A DNA stretch of 64,000 nt from positions 33,032 through 97,031 of the forward strand of contig JAGCYH010000047.1 of NCBI GenBank assembly GCA_017960905.1, written 5' to 3'. Below the pieces are notes generated by a model, which was given only the letters and a program-made list of their open reading frames with translations, was not told the origin of the DNA and searched no databases. Made by a program: the position numbers and the translations under genes. This DNA comes from Bacteroidales bacterium (GTDB lineage Bacteria > Bacteroidota > Bacteroidia > Bacteroidales > Marinilabiliaceae). Numbering within the stretch: position 1 is the first letter of the stretch; each line of letters begins with the position of its first letter. Of the stretch, positions 1 through 7,847 are shown in pieces.

Positions 1-483
1 CTCTATTGCTTCTTTTATAGACTTATTGCTTCTGAAATTAATTATTACATTCTTTTTTACTATTTCTGACAAAGTAATAATCTCATTATTATAGTCTTTA
101 TACATCTCGGCAGTTGGGTTAAGAACAATGTCTTCTGGCTTTAAGAAAAAAGTATCATACACTATTGGAATATTGTCTGGTACTAACGGGAATACCCCTT
201 GTCCATAAACGACATCACACTTACTCTTTTTATAATCCAAAGCACAGAAAACTTTTTCTATTCTAATTATAAAGCCACGTCTTCTTGGCTTTGTTCTCTT
301 TAGTCTACGTATGATTACTTTTGCTATTTTATATATATTATACTTTAAAGATCCTAAAAACGTATTAGGATAACATACATGAACATTAGGGAAGTCTTTT
401 TCTAATAGTTTAAACCTTCTGTGTATTTCAAGGTCTGTTGATTTTCCAACATACCACGAAAGGGTATTTATATAAACACGCAT
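1..483 (-). CDS. Glycosyltransferase, N-terminal part (cut by window edge)
   Basis: The reading frame is open from the ATG at 483-481 to the window edge, giving 161 codons without a stop. The product starts MRVYINTLSWYVGKS and includes a VVYGQGVFPLVP segment followed by VYDTFFLKPED. This alternation of hydrophobic strands and basic stretches is what I expect of the N-terminal Rossmann half of a GT-B (GT4-like) glycosyltransferase. The C-terminal nucleotide-sugar-binding half lies outside the window, so the sugar and even the family are inference. It lies 76 bases downstream of a Wzx-like flippase on the same strand, which fits a polysaccharide assembly locus. The region is AT-rich compared with the rest of the window. 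Confidence 0.6.
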   Translation of the reverse strand, partial: MRVYINTLSWYVGKSTDLEIHRRFKLLEKDFPNVHVCYPNTFLGSLKYNIYKIAKVIIRRLKRTKPRRRGFIIRIEKVFCALDYKKSKCDVVYGQGVFPLVPDNIPIVYDTFFLKPEDIVLNPTAEMYKDYNNEIITLSEIVKKNVIINFRSNKSIKEAIE

Positions 484-559
484 ATTATAATTATATATGT
501 TTTTTCTTCTCTACAAAAACAAAACTAATCAATAACTTGCAAAAAACGATACAGAACAT

Positions 560-1924
560 TTATTGCCTTTTTTTACAAAGTATTTTATGTTCTATCACAT
601 ATGCGACGTCATCAAAATTGATGATATCTTTAAGTTTAACTTTATAAATTGAACACGCATTAGGGAAAACAAAAAGCATCATTATTGCATCAAATAACAC
701 GTAACTGAATACAGCCCCTATTAAACCTAAACCTACCATACCGACAAGAACATAACAAAACATGACAGAGAAAGAGGAAACTATTATAAGTATTATAGTA
801 CCTCTATATGGCTTATTAATAACAGTATATACTTCAAATGCATTATTCCATACTGCATTAAAGACAATAGATATAACAAAAATGCTCCAAACTTGGTAAT
901 CAACAGCCAGAACATTCTGAGTCCACCACATGTACAAATCTAATCCAAAAAACAAAAAGAATAACACTCCTACAACTGCTATAAAAGAAGACACCAAAAC
1001 TGCAACTCTAAATAACTGCTGGACAATTTTGATATTGCCATGACCATACGCGTATTGCATATCAGGAAAAACACTTTTTGTGATTATCGAGAAAACCTGA
1101 TTAAACGAGCGACATAATGTACGAAGCGTATTAAAAATAGCAACACTTTCAGCTCCTAAAAACACTCGGACAATAAAGGTGCTTCCTTGGAAAAAAACAG
1201 TGTTTGTTATCGGTATAAGAAAATATCCCAAGCCCTTAATAAATAATGATTTCAATATAGATTTATCAATACTACCTTTTTGTCCATCTAAACTTATGAC
1301 GCGAAAACCAAATATTACTATAACAACACTACCTACTGACTCAACAATTAATAACGAAGATGCATACCCAACAACTTTATAACCAGCCAAGAGAATAATA
1401 AGCCCGACCACAACATTAATTGCGTTTTTGGCAGACAAAATAAACGTAGCGATATGTGCTTTTTTCTCACTTCTATAAAAGCCCGTAACCAAATTAGAAT
1501 AGAAACTAATAAATTTCGCTGTCATCATTAAAGTAACAGCTAGCATAGCGTCATTAGCGTCTATTGCTGATTTATCCAATAAGCCATTACTATCAATAAT
1601 CAACATAACCACTATAGTGAGGACAATGCCTATGACCACACTGCCTGTGGTCATTAGAAATCCATTTTTTACTATAGAAGCAGCCTTTTCTTTATCGCCC
1701 GATGTATATGCAAGTACAAAACTATTAGCGACAGAAGCGCCAAAACCTAAATCTGAGAAACGAAGTATCGCCGGAATAATAGACAATGTTAGCCACTCCC
1801 CGTAATACTCAGCCCCCCATTGCATGAGGAAAAAAGGAACTAACAACAATTGGTCAAACGCGTGTACTATTTGCAGCACCACATTTGCCGCACCATTTAA
1901 CAATACTCCCTTAAAAACACCCAT
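560..1924 (-). CDS. Wzx-like polysaccharide flippase (MATE/MOP fold)
   Basis: A 454-residue polytopic membrane protein with about 12 hydrophobic segments, the usual size of O-antigen or capsule repeat-unit flippases of the MOP superfamily. The opening MGVFKGVLLNGAANVVLQ and the segment after it (FLMQWGAEYYGEWLTL) resemble the first two helices of Wzx proteins. Family knowledge predicts that it moves undecaprenyl-linked oligosaccharide across the inner membrane. A second flippase of a different subtype is encoded at 13551-15065, so the window may hold parts of two polysaccharide loci, or one locus with a recently acquired left end. The gene is strongly AT-rich. No transport substrate can be read from the sequence. 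Confidence 0.8.
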   Translation of the reverse strand: MGVFKGVLLNGAANVVLQIVHAFDQLLLVPFFLMQWGAEYYGEWLTLSIIPAILRFSDLGFGASVANSFVLAYTSGDKEKAASIVKNGFLMTTGSVVIGIVLTIVVMLIIDSNGLLDKSAIDANDAMLAVTLMMTAKFISFYSNLVTGFYRSEKKAHIATFILSAKNAINVVVGLIILLAGYKVVGYASSLLIVESVGSVVIVIFGFRVISLDGQKGSIDKSILKSLFIKGLGYFLIPITNTVFFQGSTFIVRVFLGAESVAIFNTLRTLCRSFNQVFSIITKSVFPDMQYAYGHGNIKIVQQLFRVAVLVSSFIAVVGVLFFLFFGLDLYMWWTQNVLAVDYQVWSIFVISIVFNAVWNNAFEVYTVINKPYRGTIILIIVSSFSVMFCYVLVGMVGLGLIGAVFSYVLFDAIMMLFVFPNACSIYKVKLKDIINFDDVAYVIEHKILCKKRQ

Positions 1925-1973
1925 TTACTAATAAAGAATAAAAAAACAATAATAATGACATCAACACGATATC

Positions 1974-2147
1974 CTATTTTTCTTCAACATTAAAGCCACA
2001 TTCAATTAGTTCTTTCGCCATGATAATTTGCCAATCTTTAATCCCTTGCACATAATCAATACTACGGCATAAATAATAATAACAATAATTCCAAGGCATA
2101 AGAAAAAGTCGTTGTAAAAAAGGATTATGCTTAAAAAACTCAATCAT
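1974..2147 (-). CDS. Small ORF, 57 residues, overlapping the preceding gene
   Basis: An ATG at 2147-2145 opens a 57-codon frame ending in TAG at 1976-1974. Its first 8 bases overlap the end of the 2140-2946 gene, a spacing typical of translational coupling. The product begins MIEFFKHNPFLQRLFLMPWN, is rich in aromatic residues (a YCYYYL run) and ends acidic (NVEEK). I do not recognise a family. The overlap, same strand and sensible composition argue for a real gene, but it could also be a decayed C-terminal piece of something longer. Confidence 0.45.
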   Translation of the reverse strand: MIEFFKHNPFLQRLFLMPWNYCYYYLCRSIDYVQGIKDWQIIMAKELIECGFNVEEK

Positions 2148-2946
2148 TCTTAACAGGAATCAATCTAAACTCAGAAAAGTTTTTATTACCTATTTTTAAC
2201 TTCTTACCACATATCTGGACTCTTACACCATCTGGAGTGAAGAAAGGCTCGGTAAGGATAGTTCCCTTATTAGCTGCATAGTTATGAGCTGTTTCTTGAT
2301 AGTTTTCCATCCGATTCATAAGGAATACAGAATAAAGGAATCGTGCTTGAAAACTATCGAAAGTAATATATTCAGAACCACTTCTTGGACATATTAATAT
2401 CTGTCGTTCGTCCAGCGCAATATTATATTTCGAATGGGCAAAAGCATTTCGCATACTTGGTTTATACGATTTATCTAAAATAAAACCAAGTTTAAATCCT
2501 TTTTGTTTCAACGGTATTATAACATTTTCACAGAAATGCTTGTGAACTTGTTTTGTCGGCAAAACATCATTCCACAGATAACCTTGTCCTAATACTATGG
2601 CTGACAATCGATATATAGACTTCATAAAATAATCTGAATCCCATATCTGAGAATAGATAGTTAACTCAGAGGTAATACTATTTATTGCATTGTCATCTTG
2701 GTAAATATAACCTTCTTTTGAATAATTCTTACGAAGATAACTAAGGTAATACTTAACTCGTGACTCGTCAAGATATATATCCCACATATACTCAATAACA
2801 CAATCCGTAAGGCAGTGCGATTTCAAACCTTGCATTATTTCCGCGCGTCCAAGAAACAGGATAAATGCAATGTAATCAGCCTCACTAGCGGCCTCAAATA
2901 TCTCCTCAATAGCGTCACACACTTCTTTCTGTATCTCGTTTATCAT
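2140..2946 (-). CDS. Hypothetical protein with HEPN-like RNxxxH motif
   Basis: A 268-residue, mostly helical, soluble-looking protein with no signal peptide. I do not recognise the full-length family. Residues 166-171 read RNAFAH, which fits the R-x4-6-H signature of HEPN domains (nucleases in toxin-antitoxin and abortive-infection systems); the motif follows a helix-rich N-terminal half, as in HEPN folds. The C-terminal part (from about residue 185) looks more beta-rich (QILICPRSGSEYITF). The downstream 57-codon ORF overlaps its stop by 8 bases. With an AbiH gene 1.5 kb upstream, a defence or RNA-cleavage role is a reasonable guess. The motif alone is short, and RNxxAH also occurs in non-nuclease HEPN-like proteins. 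Confidence 0.6.
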   Translation of the reverse strand: MINEIQKEVCDAIEEIFEAASEADYIAFILFLGRAEIMQGLKSHCLTDCVIEYMWDIYLDESRVKYYLSYLRKNYSKEGYIYQDDNAINSITSELTIYSQIWDSDYFMKSIYRLSAIVLGQGYLWNDVLPTKQVHKHFCENVIIPLKQKGFKLGFILDKSYKPSMRNAFAHSKYNIALDERQILICPRSGSEYITFDSFQARFLYSVFLMNRMENYQETAHNYAANKGTILTEPFFTPDGVRVQICGKKLKIGNKNFSEFRLIPVKND

Positions 2947-3068
2947 AACTGTTTATTCTTTTTAACCTTACCAATTAACCTATCCATATTTCTTTTGGTA
3001 TGTGAGCTATTATTTCCTTACTTTAAGTATTACATATTATTGAATCCTTGACAATAATGATTCCTTGC

Positions 3069-3356
3069 TTATTTATACATTAGCATTTTAATAAGACGCA
3101 TTTTCATTTCCTCGCATATCTCATTATTTACTTGCATCTTCTGATATTGTATCTCTTGCATCATTTGCGACAATTGGTTGGCTGCTTTCGCCTCATCTGA
3201 TAACAAGAAACCCCGTATATTATATACTTGAACCAAATACGAGTAAGCAGATACCAATCTCCGCCACTCTTTTGTTAACATGTTTATTTTTATCAATTTA
3301 TCAGCTAATGAAAAACGAGAATACAACTCGTCAACGAAAATCAATTGTTCGTTCAT
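3069..3356 (-). CDS. Hypothetical protein, 95 residues
   Basis: A small helical protein with a glutamine- and methionine-rich amphipathic C-terminal half (AANQLSQMMQEIQYQKMQ) that could form a coiled coil. No family recognised. It lies between the acyltransferase gene (upstream on this strand, 64 bases away) and the HEPN-like gene (122 bases downstream). There is no signal peptide and no clear membrane segment. It is AT-rich like its neighbours. No other long frame occupies this interval, so it is probably real, but its function is unknown. Confidence 0.5.
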   Translation of the reverse strand: MNEQLIFVDELYSRFSLADKLIKINMLTKEWRRLVSAYSYLVQVYNIRGFLLSDEAKAANQLSQMMQEIQYQKMQVNNEICEEMKMRLIKMLMYK

Positions 3357-3420
3357 ACATCTCGTATTTACTAAATATGATTTATTAAAAGCGCTTATTA
3401 TGCTTTTTCTATTACCCTTT

Positions 3421-4368
3421 TTATCTTTTCAGCACAAGTACTATTTTTTTATTAATGAAATAAATAATACACGTGAGAATAACCGTTTGAAGCAGGAAAA
3501 TAGAAAGATTATCTACACTACCTTTAATCAAATGATAGAATGGTATATGCGAAAGATATAATTCATAACTTACAATACCAACTATAGATAGCAATGATAA
3601 GAGTTTTAACTGTAACGTGTTTAGTATCATTATTATTGCAAAACCTATTGGTAAATGAATAAGTAATTGGCATATTTTCATAAATATATCTCCTTCGTGT
3701 GCTCTAACAAACGGCATTTGCTTTAGTGCCAATGCGGTTATCCCGACAACAAGACTTATAACAGATAGTATTATAATTAGTTTCTTGTTGCTTAAAAAGA
3801 TTTCTTTTTTTTGTGAAAAAAAGCACCCTAGCAAAAAAGTGAATGACTGCTGCGCTTGCGTATTACTATTGAAAATGAAAAACATCGCTACAGAAACTAT
3901 TGACATCACTATAATAGCTTGTTTTCTTAGAAAATACATTGTAACAAAGAACACAACATACCACACACAAATGTAATCGATATACCAATTACGCGGTATG
4001 TATAATAATTCATTTTCGTTATCATGTAGTGTAAACGAACATCTACTTACGATATGATATAGGATTATCAAAATAAAATATGGCAATAACACTCTCAAAA
4101 AACGTTTCTTAAAGAACCCTTCCAATCCGTTTTTATTATACGACTCTGAAAGACCGTATCCTGAAAGGAAAAGAAACATAGCGACACCTATACCCCCCAA
4201 TGGTGTAAAATACCGATTCCCAAACGAAGTCCCGACGTGCGCAAGAATAACTAACAATATGGCTATACCGCGTAATATGTTTGTATTCTTTTTGTCAAGA
4301 AATGTACTCTTAACGTCGAGCGGTAGTTCTGTATTATTAACACCAGTAGAGTTTGAACTATTATTCAT
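3421..4368 (-). CDS. Acyltransferase family 3 membrane protein (OafA/YrhL-like)
   Basis: A 315-residue protein with about 9-10 hydrophobic segments. The motif order is typical of family-3 acyltransferases: an N-terminal RGIAILLVILAHVGT with the catalytic-type histidine, then LGGIGVAMFLFLSGYGLS, then FFKKRFLRVLLPYF. Such enzymes O-acetylate or succinylate surface glycans using cytoplasmic acyl donors. Together with the two left-end glycan genes it suggests decoration of a surface polysaccharide. It lies 54 bases downstream of the AbiH-like gene on the same strand. The acceptor sugar cannot be read from the sequence. Confidence 0.88.
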   Translation of the reverse strand: MNNSSNSTGVNNTELPLDVKSTFLDKKNTNILRGIAILLVILAHVGTSFGNRYFTPLGGIGVAMFLFLSGYGLSESYNKNGLEGFFKKRFLRVLLPYFILIILYHIVSRCSFTLHDNENELLYIPRNWYIDYICVWYVVFFVTMYFLRKQAIIVMSIVSVAMFFIFNSNTQAQQSFTFLLGCFFSQKKEIFLSNKKLIIILSVISLVVGITALALKQMPFVRAHEGDIFMKICQLLIHLPIGFAIIMILNTLQLKLLSLLSIVGIVSYELYLSHIPFYHLIKGSVDNLSIFLLQTVILTCIIYFINKKIVLVLKR

Positions 4369-4422
4369 TTTGTATTCTTTTATTTCGATTTAACGTCTCA
4401 AAGAAGAGACTATTTTCTCTTA

Positions 4423-5301
4423 CTATTTAAACTGTAATACTTCATCATAATCAAGTTTATCACTTACTGCATAACATCTAAAATCAGTTTTTTCATACAA
4501 TCTGCTAAGAGAAATTCCTTCGTCTTCTATCCTCGATTTAATATCATATATCGAATCATTATCTTTAGTTATAACAATTATTGTTTTGCGTTTTTCCTGT
4601 TCTAATAAACTATTAAAAAACTCTGAGAAATAACCAAAATCAATTTTGCTGAACGAAAATCCAAAAAAGATGACTTCATCTGCATCTTTCAAATCTCTGT
4701 TCAAATAATTTGATTTATAGTTTTTACTTATTGTTTTGCGCAAGAATCCATAGTCTGGCAATAGAGTTGACCCACCATCCACACCAAGTATTATACTATT
4801 TTCTTTTATAGAACCATGAATATGTACTACATTGCAAGAAGTACTATACCCAAGTCTTTCTGCTAAATGATTAATATCGGTATAATTAAATGTATATATT
4901 TTATTGAAATACATACATTTACTAATAACATATGAGGCAAATGATCTGTTTTTGAGTTTATCGTTTTTTTCTCTCTTTTTTATAAAAAGTGATAGCTTTC
5001 GAGTTAACTCATTAAATAATTGTATACTCTCATCCTTACCATTATATCTATTGTATTTAAAATCAAGATATTCACTTGTAGAAGTTGCAAATTCTTTTAA
5101 CGAGCGCTCCAAATCGAACCAATTATCTGACTTTGCTTTATCGTTCAAGAAAGCTAACAATCCTTGTTTTCTATATACATTTTTTTGAATTTGTTCACCT
5201 TGAGGCCAATATCTTTTACTATTAACAAAGTCTATATACCTAGTTTTCAGACCCAAATCAAGGTCAAAGCCATTACCGATAATTAGTACGATTTTTTTCA
5301 T
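4423..5301 (-). CDS. AbiH-family abortive infection protein
   Basis: A 292-residue protein opening with MKKIVLIIGNGFDLDLGL, the hallmark N-terminus of the AbiH family. It also has the conserved internal pieces YTFNYTD and VVHIHGSI (about residues 145-175) and a C-terminal DEVIFFGFSFSKID. AbiH was first described as a phage-abortive-infection protein of Lactococcus; its molecular activity is not firmly established. Here it sits within an AT-rich stretch of polysaccharide genes and gene remnants, consistent with a mobile defence cargo. Length and motif order are those of an intact member. Whether it protects this host is inference. Confidence 0.85.
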   Translation of the reverse strand: MKKIVLIIGNGFDLDLGLKTRYIDFVNSKRYWPQGEQIQKNVYRKQGLLAFLNDKAKSDNWFDLERSLKEFATSTSEYLDFKYNRYNGKDESIQLFNELTRKLSLFIKKREKNDKLKNRSFASYVISKCMYFNKIYTFNYTDINHLAERLGYSTSCNVVHIHGSIKENSIILGVDGGSTLLPDYGFLRKTISKNYKSNYLNRDLKDADEVIFFGFSFSKIDFGYFSEFFNSLLEQEKRKTIIVITKDNDSIYDIKSRIEDEGISLSRLYEKTDFRCYAVSDKLDYDEVLQFK

Positions 5302-5330
5302 ACTTGTTTAGAAAGATCCTTAATTACAAG

Positions 5331-5447
5331 TCATTCCAACCATGACAGAACAGACTCCTTCTCCATTTCAATCTTTGAATAACACAAATGCTTTACAAAC
5401 ATCTTCCCAAACTCACTTTTACGGAAGTGTTCAAAGCAGAATTCCAT
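5331..5447 (-). CDS. Short ORF or gene remnant, 38 residues
   Basis: An ATG at 5447-5445 opens 38 codons to a TGA at 5333-5331 (MEFCFEHFRKSEFGKMF at the start, VLSWLE at the end). The frame continues about 15 codons upstream of the ATG before meeting a stop, so this may be the tail of a gene whose 5' part was lost rather than a complete gene. It fills the otherwise empty gap between the 117-residue gene and abiH. No family recognised. Confidence 0.25.
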   Translation of the reverse strand: MEFCFEHFRKSEFGKMFVKHLCYSKIEMEKESVLSWLE

Positions 5448-5481
5448 GAAATTATCGAGCAGGTTTGAAATATAATACGGT

Positions 5482-5835
5482 TTATGATACTATATCTATT
5501 CCTTTATTCACAAGGATTTTTTCAACTATCTTTTTCACATCGTCCATTATCCGCTTGGCATCTTGTATTAGTCTATCTTTGTCGTCATCGCTCATTTTGG
5601 ATAATACGCGTATTGAAAAACAAATATCTGAAAAATAAAACTCAACCGCCTTATCAATAGTTTTTCGATTAACTATCCCTTGCGCCAGTTCTTGATTAAA
5701 CACATATTTATATTTCTTTAGAACAGCTGACTTGAATAAGTCGACAATTATCTTTGTCGTCTGCTCATTAGCATGCTCTGCCAAAGTATCTATAGCTTGC
5801 AAAACGCTTTCTTCGAATATCTCTTGTTGGGGCAT
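5482..5835 (-). CDS. Hypothetical protein, 117 residues
   Basis: A charged, helical, probably soluble protein (opens MPQQEIFEESVLQAIDTLAE; the C-terminal third KDRLIQDAKRIMDDVKKIV looks like a coiled coil). No family recognised. It sits between a decayed DUF1016 gene and the short 5331-5447 frame, in AT-rich accessory DNA. The frame is intact, and its composition is protein-like across the whole length. It may belong with one of the neighbouring defence-like genes, but nothing in the sequence shows this. Confidence 0.5.
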   Translation of the reverse strand: MPQQEIFEESVLQAIDTLAEHANEQTTKIIVDLFKSAVLKKYKYVFNQELAQGIVNRKTIDKAVEFYFSDICFSIRVLSKMSDDDKDRLIQDAKRIMDDVKKIVEKILVNKGIDIVS

Positions 5836-5871
5836 AAAAATGATTTATTGAAAAGTCAAAAAGGCATTTCG

Positions 5872-6495
5872 TTAATTTTGCCCGTCTTTCTTTAAACTAA
5901 TATTTAAAACTTCAAACAATTTGTACATTTCCGAAACACTTTCATTCTGACAAGTCGCGATGTTGAAAGTTTTCAACAGTTTGTATTTTATCTCTTGCAA
6001 GTATGGCAATAGCTTTTCAAACAGATTTGAGATGCAGAAGAAATTCTGTTTATCAAACTATAAATCAACCACATACGCTCGATTTCCCAATTCAGTCGCC
6101 TGTGGCGACAGAAATATATCATTCTTTTTTTCAACTGTTTGTATTTTAACAGCCATTGGCTGTTGAATTGAATCATTATCTGTTTCATGAATGGGGCTTG
6201 TAAATATGAATTCGTGCCAGTCTTCATAAAACTGCCGCAAATTGCGAATGCTGGACTCGCTAAAACCTCTTAGCCCAGGAAGCTCTTTCTGCAGTTGTTC
6301 GCTAATATTCTTTATTGCCCCGCTTCCCCATTTTTGCATTCGCGAATTGTAAGAGACATATTTTCCAACAGCAAAATTCAATGCCAAAAGATTGGCATTC
6401 ACGTTCATTGCCGTTCGCGCCTGACTTTGCAGTATGGCTGTTTTCATGGCCTGAACCGCCTGCGATATTGTTATAAGTGATTTTCCATTATCCAT
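5872..6495 (-). pseudogene. DUF1016 (YhcG-like) N-terminal domain gene with in-frame stop
   Basis: The frame from ATG 6495 reads MDNGKSLITISQAVQAMKTA and then LNFAVGKYVSYNSR, GLRGFSESSIRNLRQFYEDW, the typical N-terminal domain of DUF1016/YhcG proteins, whose C-terminal half is a PD-(D/E)XK nuclease-like domain. At 6060-6058 the frame meets a TAG after 145 residues. It then continues open in the same frame for 61 more codons (from FDKQNFFCISNLFEKLLPYL) to a TAA at 5874-5872. The second part does not look like the usual nuclease half, which would be about 200 residues. So the gene looks truncated, rearranged and stopped. Alternatively the first 145 residues are expressed alone. Confidence 0.6.
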
Positions 6496-6588
6496 AACCG
6501 TGTTTTTTCCGCAAAAAGTGACAACACTATAATCAATTAGTTCTCATTCGTATATTTCGGTGATAAGGCTAAATGAAAGTGCTGTGCA

Positions 6589-6780
6589 TTAATGCTTAAT
6601 CCTATTGCCAAGTAAACGTACGGATTCCAAAAAGCTTTGCATCCATTGAGCGCCATCTATAAAAGCATTTTTCAAATCATCTTTAGTTTAAGATGCATTA
6701 TTGTCACAATCTGCCATATAACCACTTGAGAAGGTTTCTATTTCATCTTCAATTAAATTGTTCATAAAATCGCGATTCAT
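6589..6780 (-). pseudogene. Small decayed gene with in-frame TAA
   Basis: From the ATG at 6780 the frame reads MNRDFMNNLIEDEIETFSSG, stops at TAA 6690-6688 after 30 codons, and resumes in the same frame as TKDDLKNAFIDGAQWMQ to a final TAA at 6591-6589. The NAFIDGAQWMQ end resembles the tail of many short phage- or plasmid-type proteins (AF-x-x-GA-x-W pattern), which supports a once-continuous gene of about 63 residues inactivated by a nonsense mutation. It occupies the largest gap (6496-6846) of this stretch. Confidence 0.45.
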
Positions 6781-6846
6781 TTCTTTATTACTTTATTATT
6801 ATCAGTTTTTGTTTTATCCATATTGCGAATTAAATAAAAACACAGA

Positions 6847-7104
6847 CTACACAGATTCTCCCAATACGTGTCTTGCAGAAAAATGTCGTTTATTCATCTC
6901 ATCTTCGAGATACGAAAAAACATAGCCTGGACTTTGGAAGAAAAGGCCTGTTTCGGAATCCGATATTTTTCGGAAAGTGTCTGATTCATAATAGAATCTG
7001 AAAGCATCTTCCATAGTCATATTCTTGCGCTCCATTAGCATCGCAATAAGGTCTTTCGACAAGGTTTCTTTCAAATATCTGAATTGTGACTCCGTGACAT
7101 TCAT
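6847..7104 (-). CDS. Third gene of the DUF3990 module, 85 residues
   Basis: I chose the ATG at 7104 (MNVTESQFRYLKE) over an upstream in-frame ATG at 7176, because the later start leaves a 7-base gap after the DUF3990 stop and matches where the protein-like sequence begins. The product is small and helical and includes FRFYYESDTFRKI and TGLFFQSPGYVFSYLEDEM. Short proteins with this tail pattern are, to my recollection, regular partners of DUF3791/DUF3990 genes. It is the last gene of a three-gene, tightly spaced operon. A partner, antitoxin or regulator role is inference. Confidence 0.7.
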   Translation of the reverse strand: MNVTESQFRYLKETLSKDLIAMLMERKNMTMEDAFRFYYESDTFRKISDSETGLFFQSPGYVFSYLEDEMNKRHFSARHVLGESV

Positions 7105-7111
7105 AGTCTTT

Positions 7112-7567
7112 TCAGTTTTGATATTGCCAAAGGGGTGCAAAGGCATACTGGAACGTGATACCTCTTTTATATTCAAGATTTTTCAGGAACTCTTCCATCG
7201 AGATTTTGCGTTCGCGCAGGTCGCGGATCTGCACACCCACAGTGTCGTTGGCTATCGGGCCATAAACAATGTCGAAGTTGTGCTGGAAATTCTGCCGTTC
7301 GTCGCGATTATTGAAAACAAAATCAGCCCATTCCTGGTTGTAACTATCGAACTTTTTGATTTTCAGATTATTCACATCGCTTTCATCGAAATCGAAAGCC
7401 GTTACTTTTTCCTCTCCGCCAACCGTAAGCGCCTTAAAACGAGCCATACTCAATGCCTGTTGCTTGTCGGACGAAAGATAGAACGCCTTGCCGAAATCTT
7501 TGTACGGACGCGATTTGGCAAGGTCTATCTCGCTGATTTCCATATTTGAGCCGTGATAAAGAATCAT
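7112..7567 (-). CDS. DUF3990 protein, probable ADP-ribosyltransferase-like
   Basis: The start is the ATG at 7567, which shares one base with the preceding stop (TAATG), giving a 151-residue product that opens MILYHGSNMEI. The YHGS near the N-terminus, the DFGKAFYLSSDKQQA segment about 25 residues later, and a C-terminal VGVQIRDLRERKISMEEF match the DUF3990 family. These have been grouped with the ADP-ribosyltransferase fold (H at YHG, Y/S in the second strand, Q/E late). No secretion signal is visible, so the target would be inside the producing cell or a cell receiving it by another route. The gene lies between DUF3791 and the 85-residue gene. Toxin activity is inference. Confidence 0.8.
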   Translation of the reverse strand: MILYHGSNMEISEIDLAKSRPYKDFGKAFYLSSDKQQALSMARFKALTVGGEEKVTAFDFDESDVNNLKIKKFDSYNQEWADFVFNNRDERQNFQHNFDIVYGPIANDTVGVQIRDLRERKISMEEFLKNLEYKRGITFQYAFAPLWQYQN

Positions 7568-7788
7568 TACAGTGTTCCTCCGTGCCTTCTGCAATACGAT
7601 GCCATTCCTTCCACGCCGTCGGCAAACGATAGGGTGTGCATTATGTCGTAGCACTCCTCTATCAGTTTCATTCCACTGCAACGGTCGATGTAGCCGAAAG
7701 CCTCCGCTTCCGACAAGCCGAACTTTTTGGCAAATTCGTTTATCAGCGCAATCGTGTATTCAATAATATTCACTTTGTCTTTCGACAT
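7567..7788 (-). CDS. DUF3791 protein, candidate partner of DUF3990
   Basis: The likely start is the ATG at 7788 (MSKDKVNIIEYTIALINEFA), giving 73 residues; an in-frame ATG 10 codons earlier is possible. The small helical protein, with GLSEAEAFGYIDRCSGMKLI and ECYDIMHTLSFADGVEGM, fits DUF3791, which is repeatedly found next to DUF3990 genes. Its stop overlaps the DUF3990 start as TAATG, so the two are translationally coupled in a fixed order. This is the arrangement expected of an antitoxin or immunity gene before a toxin; that role is inference from layout. Confidence 0.75.
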   Translation of the reverse strand: MSKDKVNIIEYTIALINEFAKKFGLSEAEAFGYIDRCSGMKLIEECYDIMHTLSFADGVEGMASYCRRHGGTL

Positions 7789-7847
7789 AGCCTTTCGTTT
7801 TTTTAGATATACTAACATACAATATTACTATTCCTCGCAAAAAGAAA

